Shown here: positions 15,153-23,272 of the stretch, in pieces | Layout of the letters: each line of letters opens with the position of its first letter | Numbering within the stretch: position 1 is the first letter of the stretch | Assembly (NCBI GenBank): GCA_030537455.1 | Contig: JAUNMR010000010.1 | Location: 1 to 45,471, forward strand | Direction: 5' to 3' | Length of the DNA: 45,471 nucleotides | From: Planctomycetia bacterium | Lineage (GTDB): Bacteria; Planctomycetota; Planctomycetia; Pirellulales; Thermoguttaceae | Notes under the pieces: generated by a model | What the model was told of the DNA's origin: nothing | The model's input: the letters and a program-made list of their open reading frames with translations, nothing else | Database searches by the model: none | Program-made: the position numbers and the translations under genes

Positions 15153-16493
15153 ATGGCCGGCGGCGCCTCTGAATTTGATTTAAAACAAGTTGTGTTGTAT
15201 GGCAACGGACCTTTCGGTCCCCAAGAGATCGAACGATTGCGTGAAGATATCAGTCGTGATCCGCAAAAGTACGAGGAATTGCGTCGCGTCGTTACGGAAT
15301 TGCGCGCCAAGGACGAAGACGAACTTAGTCCCGCTATCTACACCAAACTCGGCGTCTGCCAGTTCCTCATCGGTCAATACGACGAAGCGGCCTCGTCCCT
15401 AAAAAAAGGCGACGGCGGCGCCTTGGCGTGCTTCTATAGCGCGAAGCTACACGCGGTAGCCAAGCGCTGGGACGAAGCGATCAAAATGTATAACACAGCG
15501 CAACGCGCCGGTTATAATCTCGATCGTCTCGACGTCTGCGTGCTCGGTCGCGCGGAAGTCTACCGCGAAATGGGCGAACTGGAGAAGAGTCTACAGGAGC
15601 TCGATCAACTCTCCGGTTCTATCGAACAGACGGCGGAATATCTCTATCAACGCGGCGCGACCGTTAATGCGATCGGCGGTAATTCTCAAGAGGCGATCGC
15701 GCTGTTCGAACGCGCTCTGGCGGAAGATAAGAATCACCCCGGCGCGCTCTTCGGTCTGGCGCAAGAGACCGAACGCCGTGGTAACGACGTGGAAGCGCTC
15801 GAACTGTACAAACGCGCCGCGCTACATTTCCCCACAAGCGTTGGTATTCTCATTAACCTCGGTATCCTCTTCGAGGATATGGAAGAGTACGAACAGGCGC
15901 AAGCGTGCTACCAGCGCGTTCTAGACGCCTACCCGACGAATCCTCGCGCGCTACTGTTTATTAAAGACGTTCGCGCCTCAAGCGAAATGCGCTACGACGA
16001 AGAAGAACAGGCGCAAAAGCGCGAACTGAGCGTTAAGCTCAATCAGCCGATCTCAGATTTCGAGCTGTCGCAACGTAGTAGTAAGTGCCTTATGAAGATG
16101 GAGATTCGCACACTTGGGGATCTATGCCGTCTCACCGAGCAGGATCTACTCGCGCGTGAAAACTTCGGTGAAACCAGTTTGAGGGAAATCCGTACGCTCC
16201 TGCAGGAAAGAGGTCTCAAACTTGGTATGTTCTCCGCCGAAAAACAACAGGCCGAAACCTCGGCAGTGCAACTTACGCCGGAAGAACAGAGTATTCGTAT
16301 GCTCCCGGTCAGCGAACTGAACCTGTCCGTGCGCGCGCGTAAATGCCTCAATCGCAATGACGTCCAAACGCTCGGCGATCTCGTCAGTTATACGGCCGAT
16401 AGACTGCTTGAACAAAAGAACTTCGGTCAAACGAGTCTCAAAGAAATTCGCGAAAAACTCGCAGGTTTCGGTCTCAAACTCAAGGGCGACTGA
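15153..16493 (+). CDS. TPR protein with two RNA polymerase alpha C-terminal-like domains
   Basis: Starting at the ATG at 15153 (GGGAG about nine bases upstream) the protein has 446 residues and no signal or membrane segment. Residues ~55-275 are helical repeats of TPR type (ALFGLAQETERRGNDVEALE, ILINLGILFEDMEEYEQAQ). Residues ~295-360 and ~382-446 are two copies of an alpha-CTD-like helix-hairpin-helix module: ISDFELSQRSSKCL..TLGDL..ENFGETSLREI and VSELNLSVRARKCL..TLGDL..KNFGQTSLKEI. In RNA polymerase alpha this module binds DNA UP elements and activators. TPR plus alpha-CTD proteins of this kind are characteristic of Planctomycetes and are often annotated as RpoA-C-terminal proteins. A role in transcription or as a protein scaffold is inferred only; conserved hairpin residues favour nucleic-acid binding. 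Confidence 0.9.
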   Translation: MAGGASEFDLKQVVLYGNGPFGPQEIERLREDISRDPQKYEELRRVVTELRAKDEDELSPAIYTKLGVCQFLIGQYDEAASSLKKGDGGALACFYSAKLHAVAKRWDEAIKMYNTAQRAGYNLDRLDVCVLGRAEVYREMGELEKSLQELDQLSGSIEQTAEYLYQRGATVNAIGGNSQEAIALFERALAEDKNHPGALFGLAQETERRGNDVEALELYKRAALHFPTSVGILINLGILFEDMEEYEQAQACYQRVLDAYPTNPRALLFIKDVRASSEMRYDEEEQAQKRELSVKLNQPISDFELSQRSSKCLMKMEIRTLGDLCRLTEQDLLARENFGETSLREIRTLLQERGLKLGMFSAEKQQAETSAVQLTPEEQSIRMLPVSELNLSVRARKCLNRNDVQTLGDLVSYTADRLLEQKNFGQTSLKEIREKLAGFGLKLKGD

Positions 16494-16540
16494 TCGGCGC
16501 GTCTTGATCGACGACCGCGAGAATGTCGAGATGACACACA

Positions 16541-16575
16541 GAGCGTAGCGCTTTCTTTGCGCCGCGCTCTTTTTC
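16541..16575 (+). terminator. Rho-independent terminator after the TPR/alpha-CTD gene
   Basis: GAGCG-ta-GCGC pairs with GCGC-cg-CGCTC around a TTTCTTT loop (with a two-base internal mismatch), and TTTTTC follows. It lies ~48 bases past the stop and ~60 before the tgt start. Confidence 0.72.
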
Positions 16576-16635
16576 TATACCGGCGCAATACGTCGGTCCC
16601 ATGCGTATAAGTTCAGTTGACCAAAGAAATAAGCG

Positions 16636-17754
16636 ATGTCCTTTACCTATGAATTACTCCGTCGTGATACGCGTAGCCAAGCGCGTCGCGGACGCATAAC
16701 AACCTCGCGTGGCGTCGCTGAAACTCCTGCCTTTATGCCAGTTGGCACGCGCGGCTGCGTTAAGGGCGTGGAAGTGAGTCAACTCGAAGCGACCGGCGCG
16801 CAAATCGTTTTGGGCAATACCTACCACCTGATGCTACGACCAGGCGCGCAGATAGTTCGCGACCTCGGCGGTCTGCATAACTTCTGCGGTTGGAAGAACT
16901 TAATGCTAACCGATAGCGGCGGCTTTCAACTCTTCTCCCTCGCGCGTCTGACTAAAATTAACGAAGAAGGCGCCGTCTTTCGCTCGCATATCGACGGTCG
17001 CAAATTAGCGCTAACGCCCGAAGGGTCGATCGCGATTCAAGAAGCGCTCGGCGCCGATATCGCTATGGCGTTCGACCATGTCATTGCGTTGCCGAATACG
17101 CGCGATAAAATCGAAGACGCAATGCAACGCACGATTCGCTGGGCTAAACGTTGCAAAGCTTGTCATCATCGCGAAGACCAAGCGCTCTTTGGTATTGTCC
17201 AAGGAGGGCTGGAGTACGACTTGCGTCGACGCTGTGCCGACGCGCTTGCGGAACTAGAATTGCCCGGTTACGCCATCGGGGGACTTAGCGTCGGAGAAAC
17301 GCCCGAGGAAATGTACGCCTGTCTCCACGCCACCGTAAGTTCGCTGCCAGAGGAGAAACCAAGATACCTCATGGGCGTCGGACGACCTGAGGATCTACTC
17401 GAGGGCGTGCGATCTGGCGTCGATATGTTCGACTGTGTTATGCCTTCGAGGAACGGTCGCAACGCCATGGCGTTCACCGACGCCGGTCCCATGCGTCTGC
17501 GTAACGCGCGCTACGAACGGGACGAACGACCGTTAGAGGAGAACTGCCCTTGCGTGGCGTGCCAACGTAGTCGCGCTTATATTCGTCACCTCTTTGCCAC
17601 CGGGGAAATGCTTGGACCCATTCTGCTGACGATTCACAATATAACCTACTACCAGCGTCTCATGGCGGGCGTACGCAAGGCGATCGAAGAAGATCGCTTT
17701 CTGGAGTTTTATCAAGCGCGCTTCCAAGGCTGGAGCAACGGTCTGCCAGATTAA
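16636..17754 (+). CDS. tgt: tRNA-guanine transglycosylase (queuine tRNA-ribosyltransferase)
   Basis: The enzyme exchanges guanine at wobble position 34 of tRNAs with GUN anticodons (Tyr, His, Asn, Asp) for preQ1, a step in queuosine synthesis. All key features are present in 372 residues, the normal length: [15 protein letters not shown] near the start, [11 protein letters not shown] with the general-base Asp93, [17 protein letters not shown], and [16 protein letters not shown] with nucleophile Asp266. The zinc site is Cys304, Cys306, Cys309 and His334. The distance from nucleophile to first zinc Cys (38 residues) equals that in the Zymomonas enzyme. No queA or preQ1 synthesis genes are in the window. 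It is not obviously in an operon with the following ExbD-like gene, about 100 bases on, but cotranscription is possible since no terminator is evident. Confidence 0.97.
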   Translation: MSFTYELLRRDTRSQARRGRITTSRGVAETPAFMPVGTRGCVKGVEVSQLEATGAQIVLGNTYHLMLRPGAQIVRDLGGLHNFCGWKNLMLTDSGGFQLFSLARLTKINEEGAVFRSHIDGRKLALTPEGSIAIQEALGADIAMAFDHVIALPNTRDKIEDAMQRTIRWAKRCKACHHREDQALFGIVQGGLEYDLRRRCADALAELELPGYAIGGLSVGETPEEMYACLHATVSSLPEEKPRYLMGVGRPEDLLEGVRSGVDMFDCVMPSRNGRNAMAFTDAGPMRLRNARYERDERPLEENCPCVACQRSRAYIRHLFATGEMLGPILLTIHNITYYQRLMAGVRKAIEEDRFLEFYQARFQGWSNGLPD

Positions 17755-17855
17755 CGCCTTGTGACGTCTTAACACGAATAACGTAACGACTTACATTATT
17801 CTTTTACCACGTCGAACTGCGGTTTGACCCGACGCTAACTCTCGGAGTATTTACG

Positions 17856-18269
17856 ATGAAATCGCCGAAGAAACGTACGCGCGCCTTGTCGATTAATATC
17901 ACGCCGCTTATTGACGTCACCTTTCTTTTGATCGTCTTCTTTGTCACGTCTAGTCGCATGATTCAAGAAGAAACCGCAATGGAACTGGAGTTGCCGCGTG
18001 AAGCGACCGCGCAGGCGCGACCGGAAAACGACGAATTTAAAATAATTATCAACGTTACCGCGGACGGATCCTACTTCTTCGGCGCGCGCGAAATGTCGTT
18101 GGAAGAAATCCGAGAAAGAATGAAGAACGCGCGTAAACTCGCACGACGCGAAACCTCGGTGTGTATTCGCGCCGACCGCGCTACCCCCTACGCCATGATT
18201 GAACCGATCCTGGTCGTTTGCGCCAAGACCGGCTTTACGAACGTTTCCTTTGCCGCGACCGCGCAGTAG
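17856..18269 (+). CDS. ExbD/TolR family biopolymer transport protein
   Basis: The 137-residue protein has a basic cytoplasmic start (KSPKKRTRALSINITPLID), one membrane helix (~20-37, VTFLLIVFFVTSS) that includes the conserved Asp20 at the membrane edge, and a periplasmic domain with the ExbD/TolR pattern (EFKIIINVTADGSYFFG, then VCIRADRATPYAMIEPILVVC). In ExbB-ExbD or TolQ-TolR complexes the conserved Asp conducts protons to energise TonB or TolA. Here no ExbB/TolQ or TonB partner lies next to it, which is unusual because exbB normally precedes exbD; the partner may be encoded elsewhere. The ATG at 17856 has GGAG about nine bases upstream. ExbD versus TolR cannot be separated from sequence alone. 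Confidence 0.92.
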   Translation: MKSPKKRTRALSINITPLIDVTFLLIVFFVTSSRMIQEETAMELELPREATAQARPENDEFKIIINVTADGSYFFGAREMSLEEIRERMKNARKLARRETSVCIRADRATPYAMIEPILVVCAKTGFTNVSFAATAQ

Positions 18270-18370
18270 TTTCCAGGGCGCTGTGCGTCTATACTGTCTG
18301 TGACGCTTAGCTTATCGATTATATCGAGTCAAATAGTATTCTTTTGGACTGTTCCTGGCTGTGCATAAAC

Positions 18371-18398
18371 TTGACGTTTGTTGTAAATGTGGTATAAT
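18371..18398 (+). promoter_or_regulatory. Strong sigma70-type promoter for the RND efflux pair
   Basis: TTGACG (18371-18376), a 16-base spacer and a perfect TATAAT (18393-18398) form one of the best promoters in the window. The predicted start of transcription, near 18405, leaves a leader of about 270 bases before the adaptor gene at 18677. Confidence 0.75.
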
Positions 18399-18404
18399 CG
18401 ACGG

Positions 18405-18676
18405 ACATTGACAACATGAGAACGATGCGTCTACGCCACGCCGCCTCACGGCTTGCGCGCGTGTAGATTCGACGTTATGGCGCGCCGAACCTGGTAAACG
18501 ATAGTTTATGATTTACCACGCGCGTGCCGTTGCGTTAGTGGCCAAGCGGCTTGACCTGACTACGGACCGATTGCGATCGACAACTTATGACAGTGATACA
18601 ACCAGCGTTGCGCCTTTTGAGCGCGCGACGTTGAGAATGTTCGACGCTTTTTCTACGGTCGATATGAAAGATTTGT
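18405..18676 (+). promoter_or_regulatory. Long 5' leader with short Arg-rich ORF and inverted repeats
   Basis: Together with 18270-18404 this fills the 407-base gap between the ExbD-like and RND adaptor genes. A 16-codon frame at 18416-18466 (five Arg residues; MRTMRLRHAASRLARV) starts just after the predicted transcript start. It overlaps a hairpin in which TCTACGC (18430-18436) pairs with GCGTGTAGA (18459-18467), with CCG/CGG pairing inside. Farther down, GGTAAA (18493-18498) and TTTACC (18512-18517) flank TAAACGATAGTTTA, a small palindrome that could be an operator. No good ribosome-binding site precedes the short frame. Regulation by this leader is inference. Confidence 0.35.
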
Positions 18677-19918
18677 ATGAGTAAAAGATTATTTCTAGCG
18701 GCGGCGCTTCTGGGCTGTGGTCTGGCGGCGTATTACCTTTGTGACGCCACCACGCGCGAATCCGACCCTACAACGGTTGCCATTGCTCAGGAAGACAGCG
18801 CCTCCCAAGAGGACGCCGCTGCGCCGACGCAACCGGGCGCGGTGGTCGCCGTGAGCGACGCGATTGAGATCAACGACCTGCAGCCTCGTCAGTACGCCGC
18901 GCGTCTGGAGCCGATCGACGACGTTGATATTGTTCCGCGTGTGACCGGATGGATCGAAAAAGTGAATTTCAAAGAGGGCGATTTCGTCAACGCCGGCGAC
19001 CTGCTCTTTGAAATCGAGGATACGACCTATCAAGTTGCGGTTAAGACCGCTGAGGCGAACCTCGAGCAAATTTCGGCGGAAGTCAAAAACGCGGAAACGA
19101 ACTACACGCGCGCCAAGGACCTCTTGGAACGCCAAGCCGGTTCCCAGGCGGACTTTGACGACGCGGAACAACGTCTGCTCCAGGCGCGCGCTGCCTATCG
19201 TATTGGCGAGGCCGCCCTTGTTGACGCGCGCAACACCTTGTCCTATACCAAGATTCGCACGCCGATTTCTGGGCGCATTGGCAAAGTCACTGTGACGCGC
19301 GGCAATCTTGTGACGCCGCAAACCGGTAAAATCGTTGACGTTAAGAGTTTCGCACCGATTCACGTGCGTTTCGCGATCGGCGAAAGCGTCTTCAATAAAA
19401 CCTTTGGCGGCGAAGGGAATATACGCGAACGCGCGCGCATTAAAATCTGCCCCGTCGGGGAAGATCGAGAAGACGCCAAAAAGATTGAAGAATACCCCGA
19501 AGCGACGATCGACCTCATTGATAACAAGGTTGACTCCAGTACCAATACCGTGGTAATCTGGGCGACCTTGCCCAACCAGGACAATCGTTTCTTCCCGGGA
19601 AGTTACGCCACGGCCTTGGTCTCGCGTAAACTCGAAAAGCCGGCGATCGGAGTGCTACTGTCCGCGTTACAGACCAGTGTAGAAGACAACTACGTCTACG
19701 TGGTCGACGCTAATAATTGCGTGGAACGCCGTACCGTTAAACTCGGTCCAATCTCCGGCAAATATCAGATTATCGACGCCGGCGTTCGCGCGGGCGAAAC
19801 GATCGTGGTCGAGGGTATGAATAAACTCGAACCCGGCGCGAAAGTGCAGCCGATCGATTATGAGACGCTCGAAACGCGTCTGACGAACGAACGACAAGCC
19901 GCGGAACAAGCGCGCTAA
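18677..19918 (+). CDS. RND efflux periplasmic adaptor subunit (HlyD/AcrA family)
   Basis: This 413-residue protein is the membrane-fusion component that links an inner-membrane RND pump to an outer-membrane channel. It begins MSKRLFLAAALLGCG, a short signal with Cys14 after LLG, so it may be lipid-anchored like AcrA. The order of domains is a beta strand region and first lipoyl half (ARLEPIDDVDIVPRVTGWIEKV, FVNAGDLLFEIED), an alpha-helical hairpin (~115-185, TAEANLEQISAEVKNAETNY), the second lipoyl half (LSYTKIRTPISGRIGKVTVTRGNLV), a beta barrel (HVRFAIGES..), and a membrane-proximal part (NCVERRTVKLGP, IVVEGMNKLEPGAKV). The pump gene follows after 12 bases with a strong ribosome-binding site. 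No local regulator gene was found. Confidence 0.95.
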   Translation: MSKRLFLAAALLGCGLAAYYLCDATTRESDPTTVAIAQEDSASQEDAAAPTQPGAVVAVSDAIEINDLQPRQYAARLEPIDDVDIVPRVTGWIEKVNFKEGDFVNAGDLLFEIEDTTYQVAVKTAEANLEQISAEVKNAETNYTRAKDLLERQAGSQADFDDAEQRLLQARAAYRIGEAALVDARNTLSYTKIRTPISGRIGKVTVTRGNLVTPQTGKIVDVKSFAPIHVRFAIGESVFNKTFGGEGNIRERARIKICPVGEDREDAKKIEEYPEATIDLIDNKVDSSTNTVVIWATLPNQDNRFFPGSYATALVSRKLEKPAIGVLLSALQTSVEDNYVYVVDANNCVERRTVKLGPISGKYQIIDAGVRAGETIVVEGMNKLEPGAKVQPIDYETLETRLTNERQAAEQAR

Positions 19919-19930
19919 GGAGGCTTGCCG

Positions 19931-22900
19931 ATGTTCACGAAACTTTTTATTGACCGACCGAAATTATCGCTGGTTATCTCCCTGGCGATCTCCCTGCTGG
20001 GCGTCTTGTGTATCTTCCGCTTACCGATCGCGGAATATCCAGAAATCGCCCCGCCGTGTATTTACGTACTGGCGCAGTACCCCGGCGCGTCCTCACAGGT
20101 TATGGCCGAAACTGTCGCAAGTATTATCGAAGAAGAAGTTAACGGAATTGAAGACATGATCTACTTCAATTCCACTTCTGAAAATAGCGGTAGTTACTAC
20201 TTAACCCTTTATTTCAAGCCGCTTACCGACTCCAATATTGCGCAGGTGAACGTTCAAAACGCGGTTCAACGCGCCCAGACGAAACTACCGAAAGAGGTAA
20301 CGTCTATCGGCGTTAAAGTCGCGAAACGCTCCACCGATATGATTGGTCTGTACGTCTTTACGACCGAGGATGAAGAGAAGTTCTCCCACCTTGAACTTGC
20401 GAACTACGTGCGTATGAACGTGCGCGACCGTTTCGCTCGTATTCAGGGCGTGAGCGATACTGAAATTCAAGGCGAGCGCAACTACTCCATGCGTATCTGG
20501 CTAGACACGCTCAAAATGGCTGGTCTGGGGTTGGAAGCGGAAGATATCGTTGGCGCGCTACAGTCCCAGAATATCCAGGCGGCGATCGGTACGCTCGGCT
20601 CGGAAGAGTCTAGCGACTACCTACAGTTAAAGATCGACGCGCCCGGTCGACGCCGTACCGAAGAAGAGTTTGCCGCGATTATCGTTAAGACGACCGACGA
20701 CGGTCGACAGGTTACTCTCGGCGACGTCGCACGCGTGGAACTCGGCGCGGAACTGTATATGAACAATAGCTTTTGGGGCGGCAAGCCGTCGGTCTCGGTA
20801 CAGATCTACCGCCAGACCGGCGCCAATGCGATCGACGTTATTAATGAATGTAACGCCGCTCTAGACGATATTCGCAAACGTCTGCCGGAAGGGGTTGAGG
20901 GTACTCTTGGGTACGATCCGACCCTCTTTATTCGCAAGAGTATCGAAGAAATCGCCTTTACACTCGTACTAACCCTTGTTCTGGTCGTCTTGGTCACCTA
21001 TGTCTTCTTGCAAGACTGGCGCGCGACGATCGTGCCGGCGGTGGCGATTCCAGTGTCGCTCTTGGGCACTTTCTTTGTCATGTCGCTCCTTGGCTTTACG
21101 ATCAACGTATTGTCCATGTTTGGCTTGATCCTTGTGGTCGGACTACTGGTTGACGACGGTGTTATCGTCGTGGAGAACGCCACGCGTCTGATTGAACAGG
21201 AACACTTAACGCCTTATGAGGCGGCAGTTAAGAGTATGAAGCAGACGACCGGCGCTATTCTGGCGTCGACCTTCGTTATGGTAGCAATTTTCGCGCCGCT
21301 CTCCTTCTTCGGAGGCATTGTCGGGACGATCTATATGCAGTTCTCCGTGACAATGTGCGTTGCGATTATCTTCTCAGCGATCAATGCCTTAACGCTCAGT
21401 CCGGCGCTGTGCGCGCTTCTGCTTCGTCCTCACGGCGAGCACAAGAAGAACTTTATCTTTAAGTTCTTTGACTGGGGTATTTCCACGACGAAGAACGTTT
21501 ATTTGACAATCTCCAAAGCCTTTGTTCGTCGATCTTTACTGACCTGTGTCGTTATTGGCGTCTTAGCGTGGGGTAACTCCTTGGCGTTCAAACAGTTAAG
21601 CGAAGGTTTTATTCCCAACGAAGACAAGGGCGCGCTCCTTTGTGAAATCCTCTTGCCCCCGGGCGCGACGCTCAAGCGTACCAACGACGCTCTAGAACAG
21701 TTCCAGGACATTGCGCATAGTATTCCCGGCGTGCAAAACGTCGTGGCGGTTTCTGGATTCTCTTTGATCTCCGGTATGTGCGAAAACGTTGGACTCGGTA
21801 TTATTCAGCTCGACGACTGGGGCAAACGACGCACGCCTGAAACCCAGATCACCGCAATTCGCGACGAACTCATGGCGCGTTGCGCAGAGATTCCGCAAGG
21901 TACTGTCACCGCATTCCAACCGCCTGCTATTATGGGGCTCGGCGCGACCGGCGGCGTTTCCTTCATGCTCTGTAATCAGAACGGCACGCCGAAACTACTA
22001 GAAAGCGATATGGGCAAGCTCCTGGGACTGCTCAATAATAAAGAGCTCTTCCCCGAGGTCGCCTATGCGTTTAGTTCCTATACCGCCAGTACGCCTCAAC
22101 TCTTTTTGGACGTCGACTCTCAGGCCGCCGCGGCGCTCTCGTCCTCTAAGGGCGAAGTCTATTCCGCGTTGCAGAGCAAAATAGCATCCTTCTACGTCAA
22201 CGACTTCAATAGTTCTGGCTATTCCTTTAAAGTCAAAGTCCAGGCGGACGAACAGGAACGCTCCAACGTTGGCAATATTGACGAACTTACGGTGCGTAAT
22301 CATTTAGGTCAGCAGATTCCTCTTTCGGAATTGGCGACCATGCGCTATGAACTTGGCGCACAACGTATTACGCGCTTTAATCAAGCGATGTGCGTGCCGA
22401 TCAACGTCATTACGACCGAGCACGCAAGCACCGGCGACGTTATGCGTAAGATCGAACAGGTCGTCTTTGAAAACTTCCCCAAGGAGTATCAAGTCGAATG
22501 GACCGACCTGAGCTATCACCAGCGTGGTAACGAAGGTAAACTCGGCATTCTGCTCATGTTGGCGCTGGCCTTTGGTTACCTCTTCCTTGCGGCGAAATAT
22601 GAATCCTGGACCGTTCCGATTCCAGTGCTCATGTACGTGCTCTTTGCGACATTCGGCGCGATGATCGCTATGAAGATCTGCCACATGACCCTCGACGTCT
22701 ACGCTCAGTTGAGTCTCATTATGTTGCTCGGTTTGGCCAGTAAGATTTCAATTCTTACGGTAGAATTTTCCAGGCAGGAGCGCGAGAGCGGCGTTGCCAT
22801 TGAAGAAGCGGCTCTCAACGGCGCGAAGCAACGTTATCGCGCCATTATGATGACCGCGGGTTGCTTTATTGCGGGCGTAATTCCACTCATGGTTGCGACC

Positions 22901-23122
22901 GGCGCGGGTTCGGTTAGTCGTCGTATTGTCGGCGTATGTACCGGCTGGGGCATGATATCCGCAACAGTACTGGGTATCGGGTTCCTACCGCCGTTCTATG
23001 CGATGATCCAACGCTGGCGCGAATATGTCAATAAACACTTCTGGGGACGCTTTGTGCGCTCCAATAAGGAGGAGGCGTTGGCTATGGACAAGGCGCTGGA
23101 AGCGGAAGGCGTTAAGAAGTAG
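19931..23122 (+). CDS. RND family multidrug efflux transporter, HAE-1 type
   Basis: This inner-membrane, proton-driven pump is 1063 residues long, normal for AcrB-like proteins. AAGGAGG at 19917-19923, seven bases before the ATG at 19931, fixes the start and overlaps the stop region of the adaptor gene. The N-terminus FTKLFIDRPKLSLVISLAISLLG, the porter-domain opening IAEYPEIAPPCIYVLAQYPGA, and twelve predicted membrane helices match HAE-1. In TM4, GLLVDDGVIVVEN carries the Asp-Asp proton-relay pair; in TM10, LGLASKISILTVEF keeps the relay Lys. Compared with AcrB, many Pro/Gly positions of the porter loops are shared. No tolC-like gene follows; instead a convergent gene begins, so the outer-membrane factor must be elsewhere. 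Substrate range is unknown. Confidence 0.96.
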   Translation: MFTKLFIDRPKLSLVISLAISLLGVLCIFRLPIAEYPEIAPPCIYVLAQYPGASSQVMAETVASIIEEEVNGIEDMIYFNSTSENSGSYYLTLYFKPLTDSNIAQVNVQNAVQRAQTKLPKEVTSIGVKVAKRSTDMIGLYVFTTEDEEKFSHLELANYVRMNVRDRFARIQGVSDTEIQGERNYSMRIWLDTLKMAGLGLEAEDIVGALQSQNIQAAIGTLGSEESSDYLQLKIDAPGRRRTEEEFAAIIVKTTDDGRQVTLGDVARVELGAELYMNNSFWGGKPSVSVQIYRQTGANAIDVINECNAALDDIRKRLPEGVEGTLGYDPTLFIRKSIEEIAFTLVLTLVLVVLVTYVFLQDWRATIVPAVAIPVSLLGTFFVMSLLGFTINVLSMFGLILVVGLLVDDGVIVVENATRLIEQEHLTPYEAAVKSMKQTTGAILASTFVMVAIFAPLSFFGGIVGTIYMQFSVTMCVAIIFSAINALTLSPALCALLLRPHGEHKKNFIFKFFDWGISTTKNVYLTISKAFVRRSLLTCVVIGVLAWGNSLAFKQLSEGFIPNEDKGALLCEILLPPGATLKRTNDALEQFQDIAHSIPGVQNVVAVSGFSLISGMCENVGLGIIQLDDWGKRRTPETQITAIRDELMARCAEIPQGTVTAFQPPAIMGLGATGGVSFMLCNQNGTPKLLESDMGKLLGLLNNKELFPEVAYAFSSYTASTPQLFLDVDSQAAAALSSSKGEVYSALQSKIASFYVNDFNSSGYSFKVKVQADEQERSNVGNIDELTVRNHLGQQIPLSELATMRYELGAQRITRFNQAMCVPINVITTEHASTGDVMRKIEQVVFENFPKEYQVEWTDLSYHQRGNEGKLGILLMLALAFGYLFLAAKYESWTVPIPVLMYVLFATFGAMIAMKICHMTLDVYAQLSLIMLLGLASKISILTVEFSRQERESGVAIEEAALNGAKQRYRAIMMTAGCFIAGVIPLMVATGAGSVSRRIVGVCTGWGMISATVLGIGFLPPFYAMIQRWREYVNKHFWGRFVRSNKEEALAMDKALEAEGVKK

Positions 23123-23187
23123 CGTTCCACGTCATATGGCGCTAACGCGTTATACGCCACTGCGTTAGGTTTAGGTTTACATAACAA

Positions 23188-23223
23188 CACAGGCGCGAAG
23201 CTCAATTGGGCGACGCGCCTGTG
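23188..23223. terminator. Possible bidirectional terminator between convergent genes
   Basis: CACAGGCGCG (23188-23197) pairs perfectly with CGCGCCTGTG (23214-23223) over a 16-base loop, midway between the RND pump stop and the stop of the minus-strand giant protein. Neither side has a proper T-run, so it is a weak intrinsic terminator or an mRNA 3'-end stabiliser. Confidence 0.5.
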
Positions 23224-23272
23224 CTATTATCAAGCAACGGTCAAAATGTTTGGCGTGATTACCGGTCAAGCG

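Noticed and set aside
18587..18634. Second short ORF in the RND leader (15 codons)
   Set aside because: No ribosome-binding site and no associated structure; frames of this length are expected by chance.
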